A stretch of DNA of 64,000 nucleotides from Rhodospirillaceae bacterium (GCA_028819475.1 JAPPLJ010000033.1:1-64000), one strand, 5' to 3'; shown: positions 45,353 through 54,689, numbered from the stretch's first letter. Numbers and translations: made by a program. The notes: generated from the sequence alone by a model not told the origin.

Positions 45353-45789
45353 GCCCGGCCCAGCGCCTTGAGCCGCCAGTAGTTGTAGGGCAGCGGCGTG
45401 ACGAAGCCGGCAGCCAGCATGAGCGGCACGACCCACCATGTCAGCATGGCACCGCCGGTCAGCGCCCAGTCGACCGCGTTCATCATGGTCTCCATGGCGA
45501 CCATCGAGATGAAGGACATGCCGATGGCGGTGCGGAAGGCCGTCCGCAAGTCCATCTGGCGGGCGAGGATGAAGGTCTCCAGGGCGATGGAGGTCAGCAG
45601 GCCGTTCACGATCGCGAGGGTCATGATCGCCAGGGTCGGCCAGGGGATGCCGGTGAACTGGAAGAAGGCGATGGTGCCGAAATCGCCGATGGCGCAGCCG
45701 AGCAGGCACCAGGCCGTGTTCTTCGACGCCCTGTTCCAGGTGTGGCGGCAGCGCCAGTCTATCGCCAGGTTTTCCGCAATCGCAGCCAT
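45343..45789 (-). CDS. DUF4396 membrane protein
   Basis: A 148-residue protein with four membrane segments and the DUF4396 hallmark NTAWCLLGCAIGDFGTIAFF followed by TMMNAVDWALTGGAMLTWWVV. It heads a four-gene operon (DUF4396, cytochrome c, CopC, CopD) under a MerR-type promoter. Function is unknown; the context suggests copper handling. Confidence 0.88.
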   Translation of the reverse strand: MAAIAENLAIDWRCRHTWNRASKNTAWCLLGCAIGDFGTIAFFQFTGIPWPTLAIMTLAIVNGLLTSIALETFILARQMDLRTAFRTAIGMSFISMVAMETMMNAVDWALTGGAMLTWWVVPLMLAAGFVTPLPYNYWRLKALGRACH

Positions 45790-45819
45790 GTGCGCCCCGC
45801 TTGCTTTGCTCTCCGAGGC

Positions 45820-45850
45820 AACCTAGTGTTTCCAGTTACTGGAAGGTCAA
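45820..45850 (-). promoter_or_regulatory. MerR/CueR-type promoter with 19-bp spacer
   Basis: On the minus strand TTGACC (45845-45850) and TAGGTT (45820-45825) are separated by exactly 19 bp. The spacer contains the dyad TTCCAGTAACTGGAA. An over-long spacer with a central dyad is diagnostic of MerR-family activated promoters. It drives the DUF4396-cyt c-copC-copD operon, and the cueR-like gene starts 11 bp away in the opposite direction. Confidence 0.85.
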
Positions 45851-45860
45851 GAGGTCCGCG

Positions 45861-46292
45861 ATGAACATTTCCACTGTGGCCGAAGCCGCCGGGCTACCGG
45901 TCAAGACGGTGCGCTACTATTCGGACATCGGCCTGGTGCCGGCGCCCGCCCGATCCGATTCCGGTTACCGCAGCTACGACGACAGCGCGCTGCGCAAGCT
46001 GGTGTTTGTCCGCCGGGCGCGGGAATTCGGCTTCTCGGTCGGAGAGTGCCGCGAGCTTCTGGGTCTCTATGAGGACCGGCACCGCTCCAGCGCCGACGTC
46101 AAACGGATCGCGGCCCGGCGGCTGGAAGAGATCGCCGAAAAGCAGCGCGAGCTGCAGTCCCTGCACGACGAGCTCGCCCACCTGGTCGAAGCCTGCCGCG
46201 GCGACCACCGGCCCGACTGCCCGATCATCGACGGCCTGGAAGCCCGCCGCCCGGCCGCGCTGGCGCGCGCCCCGATCGATCGGCCCGGGTAG
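45861..46292 (+). CDS. cueR: Cu(I)-responsive MerR-family regulator (CueR-like)
   Basis: A 143-residue regulator with an N-terminal winged helix-turn-helix (NISTVAEAAGLPVKTVRYYSD), a long dimerisation helix and a metal-binding loop. C112 and C120 sit in ACRGDHRPDCPII, at the same residue numbers as the copper-ligand cysteines of E. coli CueR. It is divergent from the operon it most likely activates. Confidence 0.92.
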   Translation: MNISTVAEAAGLPVKTVRYYSDIGLVPAPARSDSGYRSYDDSALRKLVFVRRAREFGFSVGECRELLGLYEDRHRSSADVKRIAARRLEEIAEKQRELQSLHDELAHLVEACRGDHRPDCPIIDGLEARRPAALARAPIDRPG

Positions 46293-46326
46293 GTCGACCC
46301 GGTTCCGGCCGACGGGAGCAGAGCTT

Positions 46327-46779
46327 ATGGACTTCGAACTTCGCTTCGCTGCCGCCGGGGAGGCGAGCGAGGTCGCGGCGCTGGTGGACCGCGCCTACTC
46401 CGGCTACATCGAACGGATGGGCCGCATGCCGGGCCCGATGCTGGACGACTATGCCGCGCTGATTGCCGACGGGCTGGTGCGCGTTATCTGCCGCGACGAA
46501 CGGATCTGCGGTGTCCTCGTGCTGATCGAGAAGGACGACCACCTGCTGCTCGACAACGTCGCCGTCGATCCGGACGCCCAGGGTTTCGGAATCGGGCGGC
46601 GGCTGGTGGAGGCGGCGGAAGCGGCCGCGCGGCGCCTGGGCTATGGCACCGTGCGCCTCTACACCCACGAAACGATGGTCGAAAACGTCGCCCTGTACGA
46701 ACATCTCGGATTCTCGATTACCCACAGGATGAAAGAACGCGGATACGACCGGATCTATATGGCAAAAGCGGTCGATTGA
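46327..46779 (+). CDS. GNAT-family N-acetyltransferase
   Basis: A 150-residue acetyltransferase with the acetyl-CoA-binding motif A (LLDNVAVDPDAQGFGIGRRLVEAAE), then LYTHETMVENVALYEHLGF, where the Asn-x-x-x-x-x-Tyr pattern is typical. It is 34 bp after the cueR-like gene on the same strand. Substrate is unknown. Confidence 0.9.
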   Translation: MDFELRFAAAGEASEVAALVDRAYSGYIERMGRMPGPMLDDYAALIADGLVRVICRDERICGVLVLIEKDDHLLLDNVAVDPDAQGFGIGRRLVEAAEAAARRLGYGTVRLYTHETMVENVALYEHLGFSITHRMKERGYDRIYMAKAVD

Positions 46780-47023
46780 TCGGCGGGGCCGGATGGCGGC
46801 ACACCGTCGCCCGGCCGATTGGCGGCATGCGGCAGTCGGCGCGAAGTCCGCGAAGCCAATAATTCGCAAATCCAAAATATCGTTTTAATTTATCCTGAAT
46901 TTTGCATGAAGCCGGTCCAAACTGCCCCGATGCTATCATCGGTCAGGTCTCAACATCCCAATAAATATGAAAATTGAAAATTAGAATTTGTATTTGCATA
47001 GAACCTGACCTAGAATACCCCCC
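46780..47023. other. AT-rich intergenic patch with inverted repeat
   Basis: The base composition drops sharply (about 46855-47000 is AT-rich). GGTCAGGT (46941-46948) and ACCTGACC (47003-47010) form an exact 8-bp inverted repeat 54 bp apart, just before the DUF4143 ATPase gene. A TTGAAA at about 46973 with an AT-rich continuation could be its promoter. No gene is seen. Confidence 0.55.
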
Positions 47024-48205
47024 ATGATCCCCCGTGACATCGCCCCTTGGCTCGAACGGGCAGCGCGGACATGGCCGTCGATCACGCTCACCGGCCCCCG
47101 CCAGAGCGGCAAGACGACACTGTGCCGGGAGCTGTTCCCGCATCTGCCGTATCGGTCTCTGGAGACGCCGGACGTGCGGGCGTTTGCAGCCGAAGACCCG
47201 CGCGCGTTCCTGGCGCAACTTCCCGACGGTGCCGTGATCGATGAAGTGCAGCGGGTTCCGGACCTGTGCTCCTACCTTCAGGGTATCATAGACGCCGACC
47301 CAGCGCCGGGCCGCTGGATCCTCACGGGTTCGCAGAATATCTCCCTGTTGGAGAACGTGAGCCAATCGCTGGCCGGACGGACGGCGATCTACAATCTCCT
47401 TCCGCTGAGCCATCGCGAGATCCTGCGCTTTCCGCGCCGTCCGAAGACCCTGGGCGTGACCCTGTTCGCCGGCGGCTATCCGCGCATTTTCGACCGCGAA
47501 CTGGACCCCGCGGACTGGCTGGGTTCCTACGTCGCCGCCTATATCGAACGCGACGTGCGGACGGTGTCCAACATCGGCGATCTCGCGACGTTCCAGCGCT
47601 TCGTCGCGCTGTGCGCCGGCCGGACAGCGCAATTGCTGAACTACGCATCCCTGGCCGGCGATTGCGGCATTACGCAACCGACTGCAAGGGCCTGGCTCAG
47701 CGTCCTCGAAACCGGCTTTATCGCGTTCCGGCTGCCGCCGTTTCACGGCAATCTGCGCAAACGGCTCGTGAAGATGCCCAAGCTGCATTTCTACGATACC
47801 GGTCTGGCCTGCTGGCTGCTCGGGATTCGCACTCCCGACCAGCTTCGCAGCCATCCCTTGCGCGGCGCCATCTTCGAAAGCTGGGTCGTCTCGGAGATCG
47901 CCAAACACCGGATCAACCGGGGCGAAACCGGCGGGTTGTCCTTCTATCGGGACAGCAACGGAGCCGAAGCTGACCTAGTAATCGAACACCCGTCCCGCCT
48001 GACGATCGTCGAGGCCAAATCCGCCGCAACCGCCTCGTCTGATCTGTTCGCCGGCGCCCGGCGCGTCCGACGGCATTTCGCTCAACAGTCGCGTCCCTGT
48101 TCGCTGATTGTCGCCTATGGCGGCGAAAGAACCGAACATCGCGAGGCCGGCGATCTGATACCGTGGCGGGAACTCCACCGGGCCGGATTTCACGAAGCGC
48201 CGTAG
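47024..48205 (+). CDS. AAA ATPase with DUF4143 domain
   Basis: A 393-residue ATPase of the AAA_14/DUF4143 family. It has Walker A GPRQSGKTT (about 24-32), Walker B GAVIDEVQRVP, ILTGSQN (sensor) and the LAGRTAIYNLLPLSHREI arginine-finger region. The C-terminal DUF4143 contains a nuclease-like core (FESWVVSEIAKHR, SFYRDSNGAEADLVI, IVEAKSA, which supply D/E-x-K). These stand-alone ATPases are widespread and often laterally transferred; function is unresolved. Confidence 0.9.
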   Translation: MIPRDIAPWLERAARTWPSITLTGPRQSGKTTLCRELFPHLPYRSLETPDVRAFAAEDPRAFLAQLPDGAVIDEVQRVPDLCSYLQGIIDADPAPGRWILTGSQNISLLENVSQSLAGRTAIYNLLPLSHREILRFPRRPKTLGVTLFAGGYPRIFDRELDPADWLGSYVAAYIERDVRTVSNIGDLATFQRFVALCAGRTAQLLNYASLAGDCGITQPTARAWLSVLETGFIAFRLPPFHGNLRKRLVKMPKLHFYDTGLACWLLGIRTPDQLRSHPLRGAIFESWVVSEIAKHRINRGETGGLSFYRDSNGAEADLVIEHPSRLTIVEAKSAATASSDLFAGARRVRRHFAQQSRPCSLIVAYGGERTEHREAGDLIPWRELHRAGFHEAP

Positions 48206-48245
48206 GTCGTCTCGTGCGTCGGCGGCAAATCGATACCAGTTGCTC

Positions 48246-49019
48246 ATGAACCGCCGCGCCGCATCCCTTTGGCTGTTGCTTCTGCTGGCCGCGCTCGCCG
48301 CCGGGCTGGCTGCCTGGGGACTCGTCCGGCATGGCGCGGTAACGGAGCGGACGCTCTCCGACCGGCGGGTCGCCCGGCATTTCCTCACGATAGCCTTCGG
48401 CCGGGAACATGCGGACCGGCCGCGGCAGCACCTGGCGAAATGGCGGGGCGGCATCCGCTACAGGGTGGTGCGCTGGACCGGCGGGCCCGACACCGAGCGG
48501 GCCGAGGCGGCGCTGCACCGCCAGATGCGCAACCTCGCCGGCCTCACGGGCCTGGCGATCGTCCGGACAACGCTGTTCGACGCCAACTTCCTGATCGCGC
48601 TGACCGGCGAGGACCTGTTCGCCTGGCAGGTGCGCCGGGCGCTGGCCGCAGCCAACCGGCCCCTCGGCGGCACGATCGCCGACGCCAATTGCGCCGGCTT
48701 CTTCGGCCAGGATGTCGAGACCGGGGCCATCGTCAACGCCCGGGTTCTCATCCCGGTCGACCGGGCGGTGCGGCGCAACCTGCTGGAGCGCTGCATCGTC
48801 GAGGAAACCGCCCAGGTGCTCGGCCTGCCCAACGACGCCGACGGCGGCGTGCGCTCGGTGTTCAACGACGCCGACCGTTCGACAGCCCTGTCGCGGCTCG
48901 ACCGGCTGTTCCTCGCCCTGCTCTACGATCCGCGCCTGGAACCGGGCCTGAGCCGCGCCGAAACGGCCCGCCGCGTCCGGCAGATCCTGCCGGCGCTGCG
49001 CCGCAGGATGGGCTACTGA
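48246..49019 (+). CDS. DUF2927 family exported or membrane-anchored protein
   Basis: A 257-residue protein with an N-terminal membrane segment (LWLLLLLAALAAGLAAWG) and a DUF2927 domain (FLTIAFGREHADRP, IRYRVVRWTGGPD, RCIVEETAQVLGLPNDAD, SVFNDADRSTALSRLD). The E-E-T-x-Q-x-L-G-L segment resembles a modified metalloprotease helix lacking HExxH. Function is unknown. An in-frame TTG lies six bases upstream of the ATG. Confidence 0.82.
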   Translation: MNRRAASLWLLLLLAALAAGLAAWGLVRHGAVTERTLSDRRVARHFLTIAFGREHADRPRQHLAKWRGGIRYRVVRWTGGPDTERAEAALHRQMRNLAGLTGLAIVRTTLFDANFLIALTGEDLFAWQVRRALAAANRPLGGTIADANCAGFFGQDVETGAIVNARVLIPVDRAVRRNLLERCIVEETAQVLGLPNDADGGVRSVFNDADRSTALSRLDRLFLALLYDPRLEPGLSRAETARRVRQILPALRRRMGY

Positions 49020-49513
49020 AGGAGATTCGGAGCGATCCGCCCTTCGATACGTCCCGGGCCTTAGATTTCGATAACTTGGTTCAGTTCCATAGTGCATTGT
49101 AACAACACGGTAAATCACTTCCGTTTGGGAGGCCGGGAACGGGTATTGCAGGACCGGTCATCAAACCGAATTCGATGTTTTTCAGTGTGCGGACGATCGC
49201 TGGCTCCAAGTGGCGGCGGCTGACCGGTTTCGCACCTGCCGGCATTCTTCGGGCGGTCGCGCGGGGTGACGGCGATGAGAACTGCACCAGTCCAACCCGG
49301 TCCATGGTGAAGCCGTGCCGCGAGCGGGCGGCTCACCTGGAAGCGCCATCGCCCGCCAAGCGACGGAATGCGCCGGCTGACGGGTGTCGGTCGTACCGTG
49401 GCGAACGGGGCTACTCTAACGTATCGGGCCTCGTTTCCGATCCCTCCGGAGTTGCCTGACCCACAAGCCGTCTGCCAGCGGGGCGGAACCGCTCGGGCGT
49501 TGCTGGTCAGGTT
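49020..49513. other. Intergenic region, nothing recognised
   Basis: This 494-bp gap separates DUF2927 and the convergent LysR gene. I see no convincing gene, RNA or known repeat in it. Part is less GC-rich (about 49060-49190). Confidence 0.4.
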
Positions 49514-50446
49514 CTATTCCGGCGGTCCGGGACTGCGCCCGAACGCAACGTCGCGCATGGCGCCTTCGAGCATCCTGAAAGGCTCCAGATCCTCGGCCGA
49601 GCGGCGGGCGATGAATCCCGCGCGGTAGCGGCGTCGGCCGAAGTCGAGGGGCAGGGCCTTCAGCGGGGTTCCGGGCAGCCGATCGAGCAGGTCGAGCGGC
49701 AGCCAGGCGAGCCACGGGCCGGCCGCCAGCAGCGTCAGGCCGGCCGAGCCCGCGCGGAGGACGGCGCGCACCGGCCCGCCGGTGAGCCCGCGGAGTTCGT
49801 TGAGGACGGCGGCCAGGGATGGACGGCCGTCATCTGTCCCGCCCGGCCCATCGATGTCGATCCAGGGCCAACCGGCGAGGTCGCGGGGCTCGGGCGCGGC
49901 GTCATGGAGCGGATGGCCGCTTGCGGTGACGATGCCCCCGGTCACTTCGAGGAAGCGCTCGCGCCGGAGATGCGCCGGCAGGGCCTCGCCGGATTCGGGC
50001 CCGCCGATATGAAGATCGCTCCAGCCGTCGTCGAGCATCCGCAGGCCGTCGCGCCAGGCGGCGGTGCGGAGCCCGAGCTCGACCTCGGGGAAGGCGGCGT
50101 GGAACGCCTGGACGGCGGGCGCGACCACGGCCTGCATCCAGAGCGGCGGCGCGGTCACCCGGAAGCGGCCGGTGCGCCCGGCGAGCGCGGCCGCGACCGC
50201 CTCCTCGCCGTCCTCGATGTCGCGCAGGATGCGGCGCGCGTGCCCGACGACGATGGCGCCGAGGCGGGTCAGGCGCACGCCGGCGGGGATGCGCTCGAAC
50301 AGGCTGCCGCCGAACTCCTGCTCAAGGCGGGCGACGATGCGGCTGAGCGCCGGCTGGGTCATGGCAAGCCGGTCGGCCGCCGTGACGATCCTCTCCGCGT
50401 CGGCGACGGCGAGGAGCCGGACCAGGTCGCTGCGCCGCTCAAACAT
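49514..50446 (-). CDS. LysR-family transcriptional regulator
   Basis: A 310-residue LysR regulator. The N-terminal HTH (VTAADRLAMTQPALSRIVARLEQEFG, with GSLFERIPAGVRLTRLG) is followed by a periplasmic-binding-like effector domain. Its target is unknown: the adjacent upstream region contains a topA remnant and the autotransporter gene, in the opposite orientation. Confidence 0.93.
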   Translation of the reverse strand: MFERRSDLVRLLAVADAERIVTAADRLAMTQPALSRIVARLEQEFGGSLFERIPAGVRLTRLGAIVVGHARRILRDIEDGEEAVAAALAGRTGRFRVTAPPLWMQAVVAPAVQAFHAAFPEVELGLRTAAWRDGLRMLDDGWSDLHIGGPESGEALPAHLRRERFLEVTGGIVTASGHPLHDAAPEPRDLAGWPWIDIDGPGGTDDGRPSLAAVLNELRGLTGGPVRAVLRAGSAGLTLLAAGPWLAWLPLDLLDRLPGTPLKALPLDFGRRRYRAGFIARRSAEDLEPFRMLEGAMRDVAFGRSPGPPE

Positions 50447-51003
50447 GTCAGCGCGTCCCGGTCTGTGGGCGGACCGGACCGGTCCGGCGGGTCGCCGCGC
50501 CCCGAGGCCTTACTGCCTCATGCTGATTCCGTGTCACGCCGTTTTCCATTGCGCATGCCGCCATTCAGGCTCTCTCCGCAGCCCTCTTACGTGGACCTGC
50601 TTCGGACATGCGGCCTCGCGCCGGCGGCGTCCAACAGGGTTTTCCTATCGCGCGGATGGCTTCGGTTTATGGGATTTATGGACCCGGGGATTCCGGCGGA
50701 CGCGGGCGCCGGGATGCTCCCGGCCGGGGCGACGAAGACGGCAGACAGCAAGGGTTTGCGGCGTGCGGCTCGCCGGCGGCCGGCATCTGCGGCAGCAGCG
50801 CGGTCGCGCCCGGCCAGGCGGCCGACATGGCCCGGCCGGCATGCAGATTCACCGGATCGGCATTTCCAATTGCGCCCCCGAGCCCTTAATGGATCGGGTC
50901 TTGGACTCGGCAACGCGGCCGCCATGGCGGCCGGGCGGGACATGGACCGGCGCGCGCCTCACCGACCGCAGCCCCGGGCCGCCCCTCCTCCGCGGCGGCG
51001 GCG
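50447..51003. other. Upstream region of lysR and autotransporter
   Basis: This 557-bp region between divergent genes shows no convincing gene. It precedes the topA fragment and may hold the lysR promoter. Confidence 0.35.
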
Positions 51004-51240
51004 ATGAGCCTGAGCGCGGAAACGGCCGAGGAGCGCATCCGCGCGGGCGTCTTCCGCGTCGCCTCGGTCGAACGGGACGCGGTCCGGCGCGATCCCGTCC
51101 CGCCCTTCACCACGGCGCCCCTGCAGCAGGCGGCATCGCGCCCACTCGGCTTCGGCGCGCGCAAGACCATGCCGGTCGCACAGGGCCTCTACGAAGGCGT
51201 CGCGCCCGACGGCGTCGGCTATCGGGCGCAGGGAAGGCGT
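51004..51240 (+). pseudogene. topA: Internal fragment of DNA topoisomerase I (topA)
   Basis: The translation ETAEERIRAGVFRVASVE, then RRDPVPPFTTAPLQQAASR, PLGFGARKTMPVAQGLYEG is clearly the conserved internal segment of bacterial TopA around the PFTTSTLQQ motif. Only about 75 residues remain. The regions before and after do not match topoisomerase (the expected GLITYMRTD continuation is lost), so it is a remnant. It is in frame with the following autotransporter gene, whose true start is therefore placed at 51244. Confidence 0.75.
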
Positions 51241-51243
51241 GCA

Positions 51244-54200
51244 GTGAGCGTTTTCCGGTTGGGTCTCCGCGAAGGCGGCCGCCGGCCGCGGGCATCCGCG
51301 GTCGCGGCGGCACTCAGGACGTTCGGTTTCGGCGCCGCGCCCCCCGGCGCCGGACTCGCGCTCGCGCTACTCGCCGCCCTGGCCCTGCTGTTCGCCGCGG
51401 CCACCGCCGCACAGGCCCAAACGACGCTTGTCAGCAACGCAGGTGAAGGTCGCGACAACGCTATAAACGCAGGAAACTCTGCATCCGGCAGAATTACGCA
51501 GCGATTCACGACCGGTAGCAATATGACGGGTTACGATCTGAGCTCCGTCGGAATCCATATTCACGAGGACAATTCCTCGAGCTCTGAAACCATTACGGTT
51601 TCGGTTCACAGGTTCGACAGCAGCGAGACCAACAATCTGGGAGAGCTGGTGGCCACATTAAGCACTCCGTCCACGCTGAACGAAGGAGCCGTGAACGATT
51701 TCACGGCACCTTCAAATACCAGATTGCTTCCGAATACCCGATACCTGGTGAATATCGTTGGCGTCGGCAACCACACGCACGATTTCCAAATAGGGGTGAC
51801 GAACAGCGATGCCGAGACGGGGGCCGCAGGATGGCTTATCGAAAATGCCTTCAGGCTCAATGGAATTTTAGTTACCGCGGCCATCATGATGAACGTCAAG
51901 GGCAGCAACTGGGTACCGCCGCTCATCCCGACGTTGGACTCCGCCGAAGCCTTCTTTGCCAACGGCGCCCTGCGATACCGGTTCGACCTCAGGCTGTCCG
52001 AAGGCGTGAGCATCCCTCACCGGGAGATGCGCGATCATGCCTTCAGCGTGACCAACGGGCACATGGTGAAGGCGAAGCGCATCCACAAAGAGCGCGCGGG
52101 GGGCAATCTCTACAGCAATCACTGGCGCATGACGGTGGCGCCGGCCGACGAGACGGAGCCCGTCACCGTTATCCTGCGCGGCAACCGGCCCTGCGGCGAG
52201 ACGGGCGCTCTCTGCACCGGGAGCGGGGGCTGGCTCGACGGCTCGCCGACGCTCACCCTGAGCACCGATACGGAGCCGCTCGACCTCGGCAGCCTGCCGA
52301 GCCTCTCGATCGCCGACACCAGCGGCACCGAGGACTCCGCCAACCTCGCCTTCGACGTCAGCCTGTCGAAGGCGGTGAGCGCGACCGTCGCAGTCGACTT
52401 CCGGACCGTTTCGGGCGGCACAGCGACCGCGAACGCCGACTACCGGGAGGCGAGCCACCGGATCGTCTTCTCGGCGGGGGAAACGGTGCAGCCGGGTTCG
52501 GTTGGGCTGATCGAGGATGCCGCCGCCGACGCCGGCGAGACGGTGAAGGTCGAGATCGCCAATGCGCGGGTAATCACGCCCCGGGGGGCCGAGTTCGGCC
52601 CGCTGTCGATCATCAGGGGGCAGGCGACGGGGACGATCAACGCGCCCGCGAGCACCAAGACCCCGTTGTCGAACGTGAACATGCGGATCGAGAACACGAG
52701 CGGGAGCGAGAGAGGCGGCTGGCTGCACTTCACCATCAGGCTCTCGCGGGCGCTGAACGAGAATGTCTGCTACGACTTCGAGACCCTCGACACCGGCACG
52801 GCGAGCGAGGGGATCGACTACCTGCAGCGTCCGAAGACGACGCTGTGGCAGCCGGCCGGGGTCACCGAATGGACCGAATTTGTCCGCATCCTCGACGACC
52901 CGATCGACGACGGCGGGGAGACGGTGCAGGTCAGGATCAGCGACGCGGAACTGTGCGACGACGCGTCGAAGACCATCGCCATCAACCGGGGGGAGGCGAC
53001 GGGCACCATCACCAACTCCGACCCGATACCGGCTGCGTGGCTCGCGCGCTTCGGGCGCACGGTTGCGGACCAGGTGATCGATGCGGTGGAGGGCCGGATG
53101 GGGGCGGCACGGGCTCCCGGCACGGAGGTGACCCTCGGCGGCCAACGGGTCGGCGCGGCCGGGGCGCCGGAGGGCCAGGCGCCGATCGAGACCGACATGG
53201 ACCTCATGATGGCAGCGCTGGGCGGGCGCACAACGTCGGAGGAGGTGCGCGGGAGCAGCGGCAGCCTTGCGGCGTCGGAGGCGAACGCGACGCGTCTGCG
53301 TCCCAAATCGGGGAGAGCGGCCCCCGACCTTCGAGCCGGGGGTGCAGGAGACCCGGAGGGGACGACCCGGCACCCGCTCCAGGGCCGGGGCATGACGGAG
53401 CGCGAGTTCCTGCTCGGGAGCTCCTTCTCGCTCGCGGCGGGCGATGCGCGGACCGGGCACTACGCGTTCTGGGGCCGGGGGACGGTGTCGCGCTTCGACG
53501 GGCGCGACGGCGCGCTCACGGTCGACGGCGAGGTGGTGAGCGCGTTCCTGGGCGCCGACTGGAGCCGGGAGCGGACCACGCTGGGCCTGATCCTCGGGCA
53601 CAGCATCGGCGATGGCGGCTACCGCTCGGAGACCGGGCGCGGCTCGGTGTCCTCGACCCTGACCGGGCTCTATCCGTGGGTCCGCCAGGCGCTGGGCGAG
53701 CGGATCTCGGTCTGGGGCGTGGCGGGCTACGGCGAGGGCACGCTGACGGTGACGCTGGCGAACGAGGACGGCACGTCGCAGGCGGCGATCCGCACCGACC
53801 TTGAGCTCGCGATGGGCGCGGTCGGCCTGCGCGGCACGCTGGTGCAGGCGCCGGACGAGGGCGGCTTCGAGCTTGCGGTGAAGACCGACGCGATGGGGGT
53901 GCGCACGCGCTCGGCGTCGGTGCCGGGGCTTGCGGGCGCAAGCGCCGAGGTGACGCGGCTCAGGCTGGGCCTTGAGGGCTCGCGGCCGTTCCGCTTCGAG
54001 GGCGGGGCGGAACTGAGGCCGAGCATCGAGATCGGCGTGCGCCAGGACGGCGGCGACGCCGAGACCGGCTTCGGGGTGGATGTCGGCGGCGGCATCGCCT
54101 GGACGGACCCGGAGCGCGGCCTGAGCGTGGACCTGAAGGGCCGGGGGCTGATGAGCCACAAGTCCAAGGGCTTCCGCGAGGCCGGGATCTCGGGCGCGCT

Positions 54201-54639
54201 GTCCTGGACGCCGCGGGCCGAGAGCGCGCGGGCCGGCCGGGGTCCGAGTCTGACGCTGACGCAGACGATGGGCGGGCAGGCCTCGGGCGGCGCGGACGCG
54301 TTGCTCGAACGCGGCACGCTTGCCGGTCTCGCGGCGAACGACAACGGCGCGAAGGACGGCGGGCTGCTGTCGCGGCGGCGCCTTGAGGTGCGGTTCGGCT
54401 ACGGCTTCGCGGCGTTCGGCGACGGCTTCACCTCGACGCCGGAGCTGGGCTTCGGGCTGTCGGAGGCGGCGCGCGACTACCGTCTCGGCTGGCGGCTCTC
54501 GCGTGCCGCGGGCGCCGGCTCGCTCGACCTGTCGCTGGAAGCGACGCGGCGCGAGGTGGCCAACGACAACTCGGCGGGCGGCGGCGCGGGCGTGGAGCCC
54601 GAGCACACGGTCGGGCTACGCATCGAGGCGCGGTTCTAG
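51244..54639 (+). CDS. Calx-beta autotransporter outer-membrane protein
   Basis: With a GTG start preceded by GGGAAGG, this is an 1131-residue surface protein. It begins with an extended signal peptide (hydrophobic GLALALLAALALLFAAATAAQAQ). A Thr/Ser/Asn-rich domain follows (about 60-220; FTTGSNMTGYDLSSVGIHIH and NTRYLVNIVG) that resembles choice-of-anchor-type domains. Then come two Calx-beta-like modules (SIADTSGTEDSANLAFDVSL and FTIRLSRALNENVCYDFETL, each ending in GEATGTI or GQATGTI). A linker and a C-terminal beta-barrel (about 780-1131) end in the outer-membrane signature RIEARF. An in-frame reading from 51004 would fuse the topA fragment. Confidence 0.82.
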   Translation: MSVFRLGLREGGRRPRASAVAAALRTFGFGAAPPGAGLALALLAALALLFAAATAAQAQTTLVSNAGEGRDNAINAGNSASGRITQRFTTGSNMTGYDLSSVGIHIHEDNSSSSETITVSVHRFDSSETNNLGELVATLSTPSTLNEGAVNDFTAPSNTRLLPNTRYLVNIVGVGNHTHDFQIGVTNSDAETGAAGWLIENAFRLNGILVTAAIMMNVKGSNWVPPLIPTLDSAEAFFANGALRYRFDLRLSEGVSIPHREMRDHAFSVTNGHMVKAKRIHKERAGGNLYSNHWRMTVAPADETEPVTVILRGNRPCGETGALCTGSGGWLDGSPTLTLSTDTEPLDLGSLPSLSIADTSGTEDSANLAFDVSLSKAVSATVAVDFRTVSGGTATANADYREASHRIVFSAGETVQPGSVGLIEDAAADAGETVKVEIANARVITPRGAEFGPLSIIRGQATGTINAPASTKTPLSNVNMRIENTSGSERGGWLHFTIRLSRALNENVCYDFETLDTGTASEGIDYLQRPKTTLWQPAGVTEWTEFVRILDDPIDDGGETVQVRISDAELCDDASKTIAINRGEATGTITNSDPIPAAWLARFGRTVADQVIDAVEGRMGAARAPGTEVTLGGQRVGAAGAPEGQAPIETDMDLMMAALGGRTTSEEVRGSSGSLAASEANATRLRPKSGRAAPDLRAGGAGDPEGTTRHPLQGRGMTEREFLLGSSFSLAAGDARTGHYAFWGRGTVSRFDGRDGALTVDGEVVSAFLGADWSRERTTLGLILGHSIGDGGYRSETGRGSVSSTLTGLYPWVRQALGERISVWGVAGYGEGTLTVTLANEDGTSQAAIRTDLELAMGAVGLRGTLVQAPDEGGFELAVKTDAMGVRTRSASVPGLAGASAEVTRLRLGLEGSRPFRFEGGAELRPSIEIGVRQDGGDAETGFGVDVGGGIAWTDPERGLSVDLKGRGLMSHKSKGFREAGISGALSWTPRAESARAGRGPSLTLTQTMGGQASGGADALLERGTLAGLAANDNGAKDGGLLSRRRLEVRFGYGFAAFGDGFTSTPELGFGLSEAARDYRLGWRLSRAAGAGSLDLSLEATRREVANDNSAGGGAGVEPEHTVGLRIEARF

Positions 54640-54689
54640 GTCCCGCCGAGCCGCGCATGGGACGTGGCGGCGGCGCGATATCGAGGGGC

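Noticed and set aside
51868-54606. A 912-residue open reading frame antisense to the autotransporter
   Set aside because: It is a GC-rich artefact with Arg/Gly/Ala-rich, non-family sequence. The plus-strand frame carries recognised domains.
51004-54639. A single 1211-residue autotransporter starting at 51004
   Set aside because: The first 80 codons match topA and precede the signal peptide. A GTG with a good ribosome-binding site at 51244 is the more likely start.
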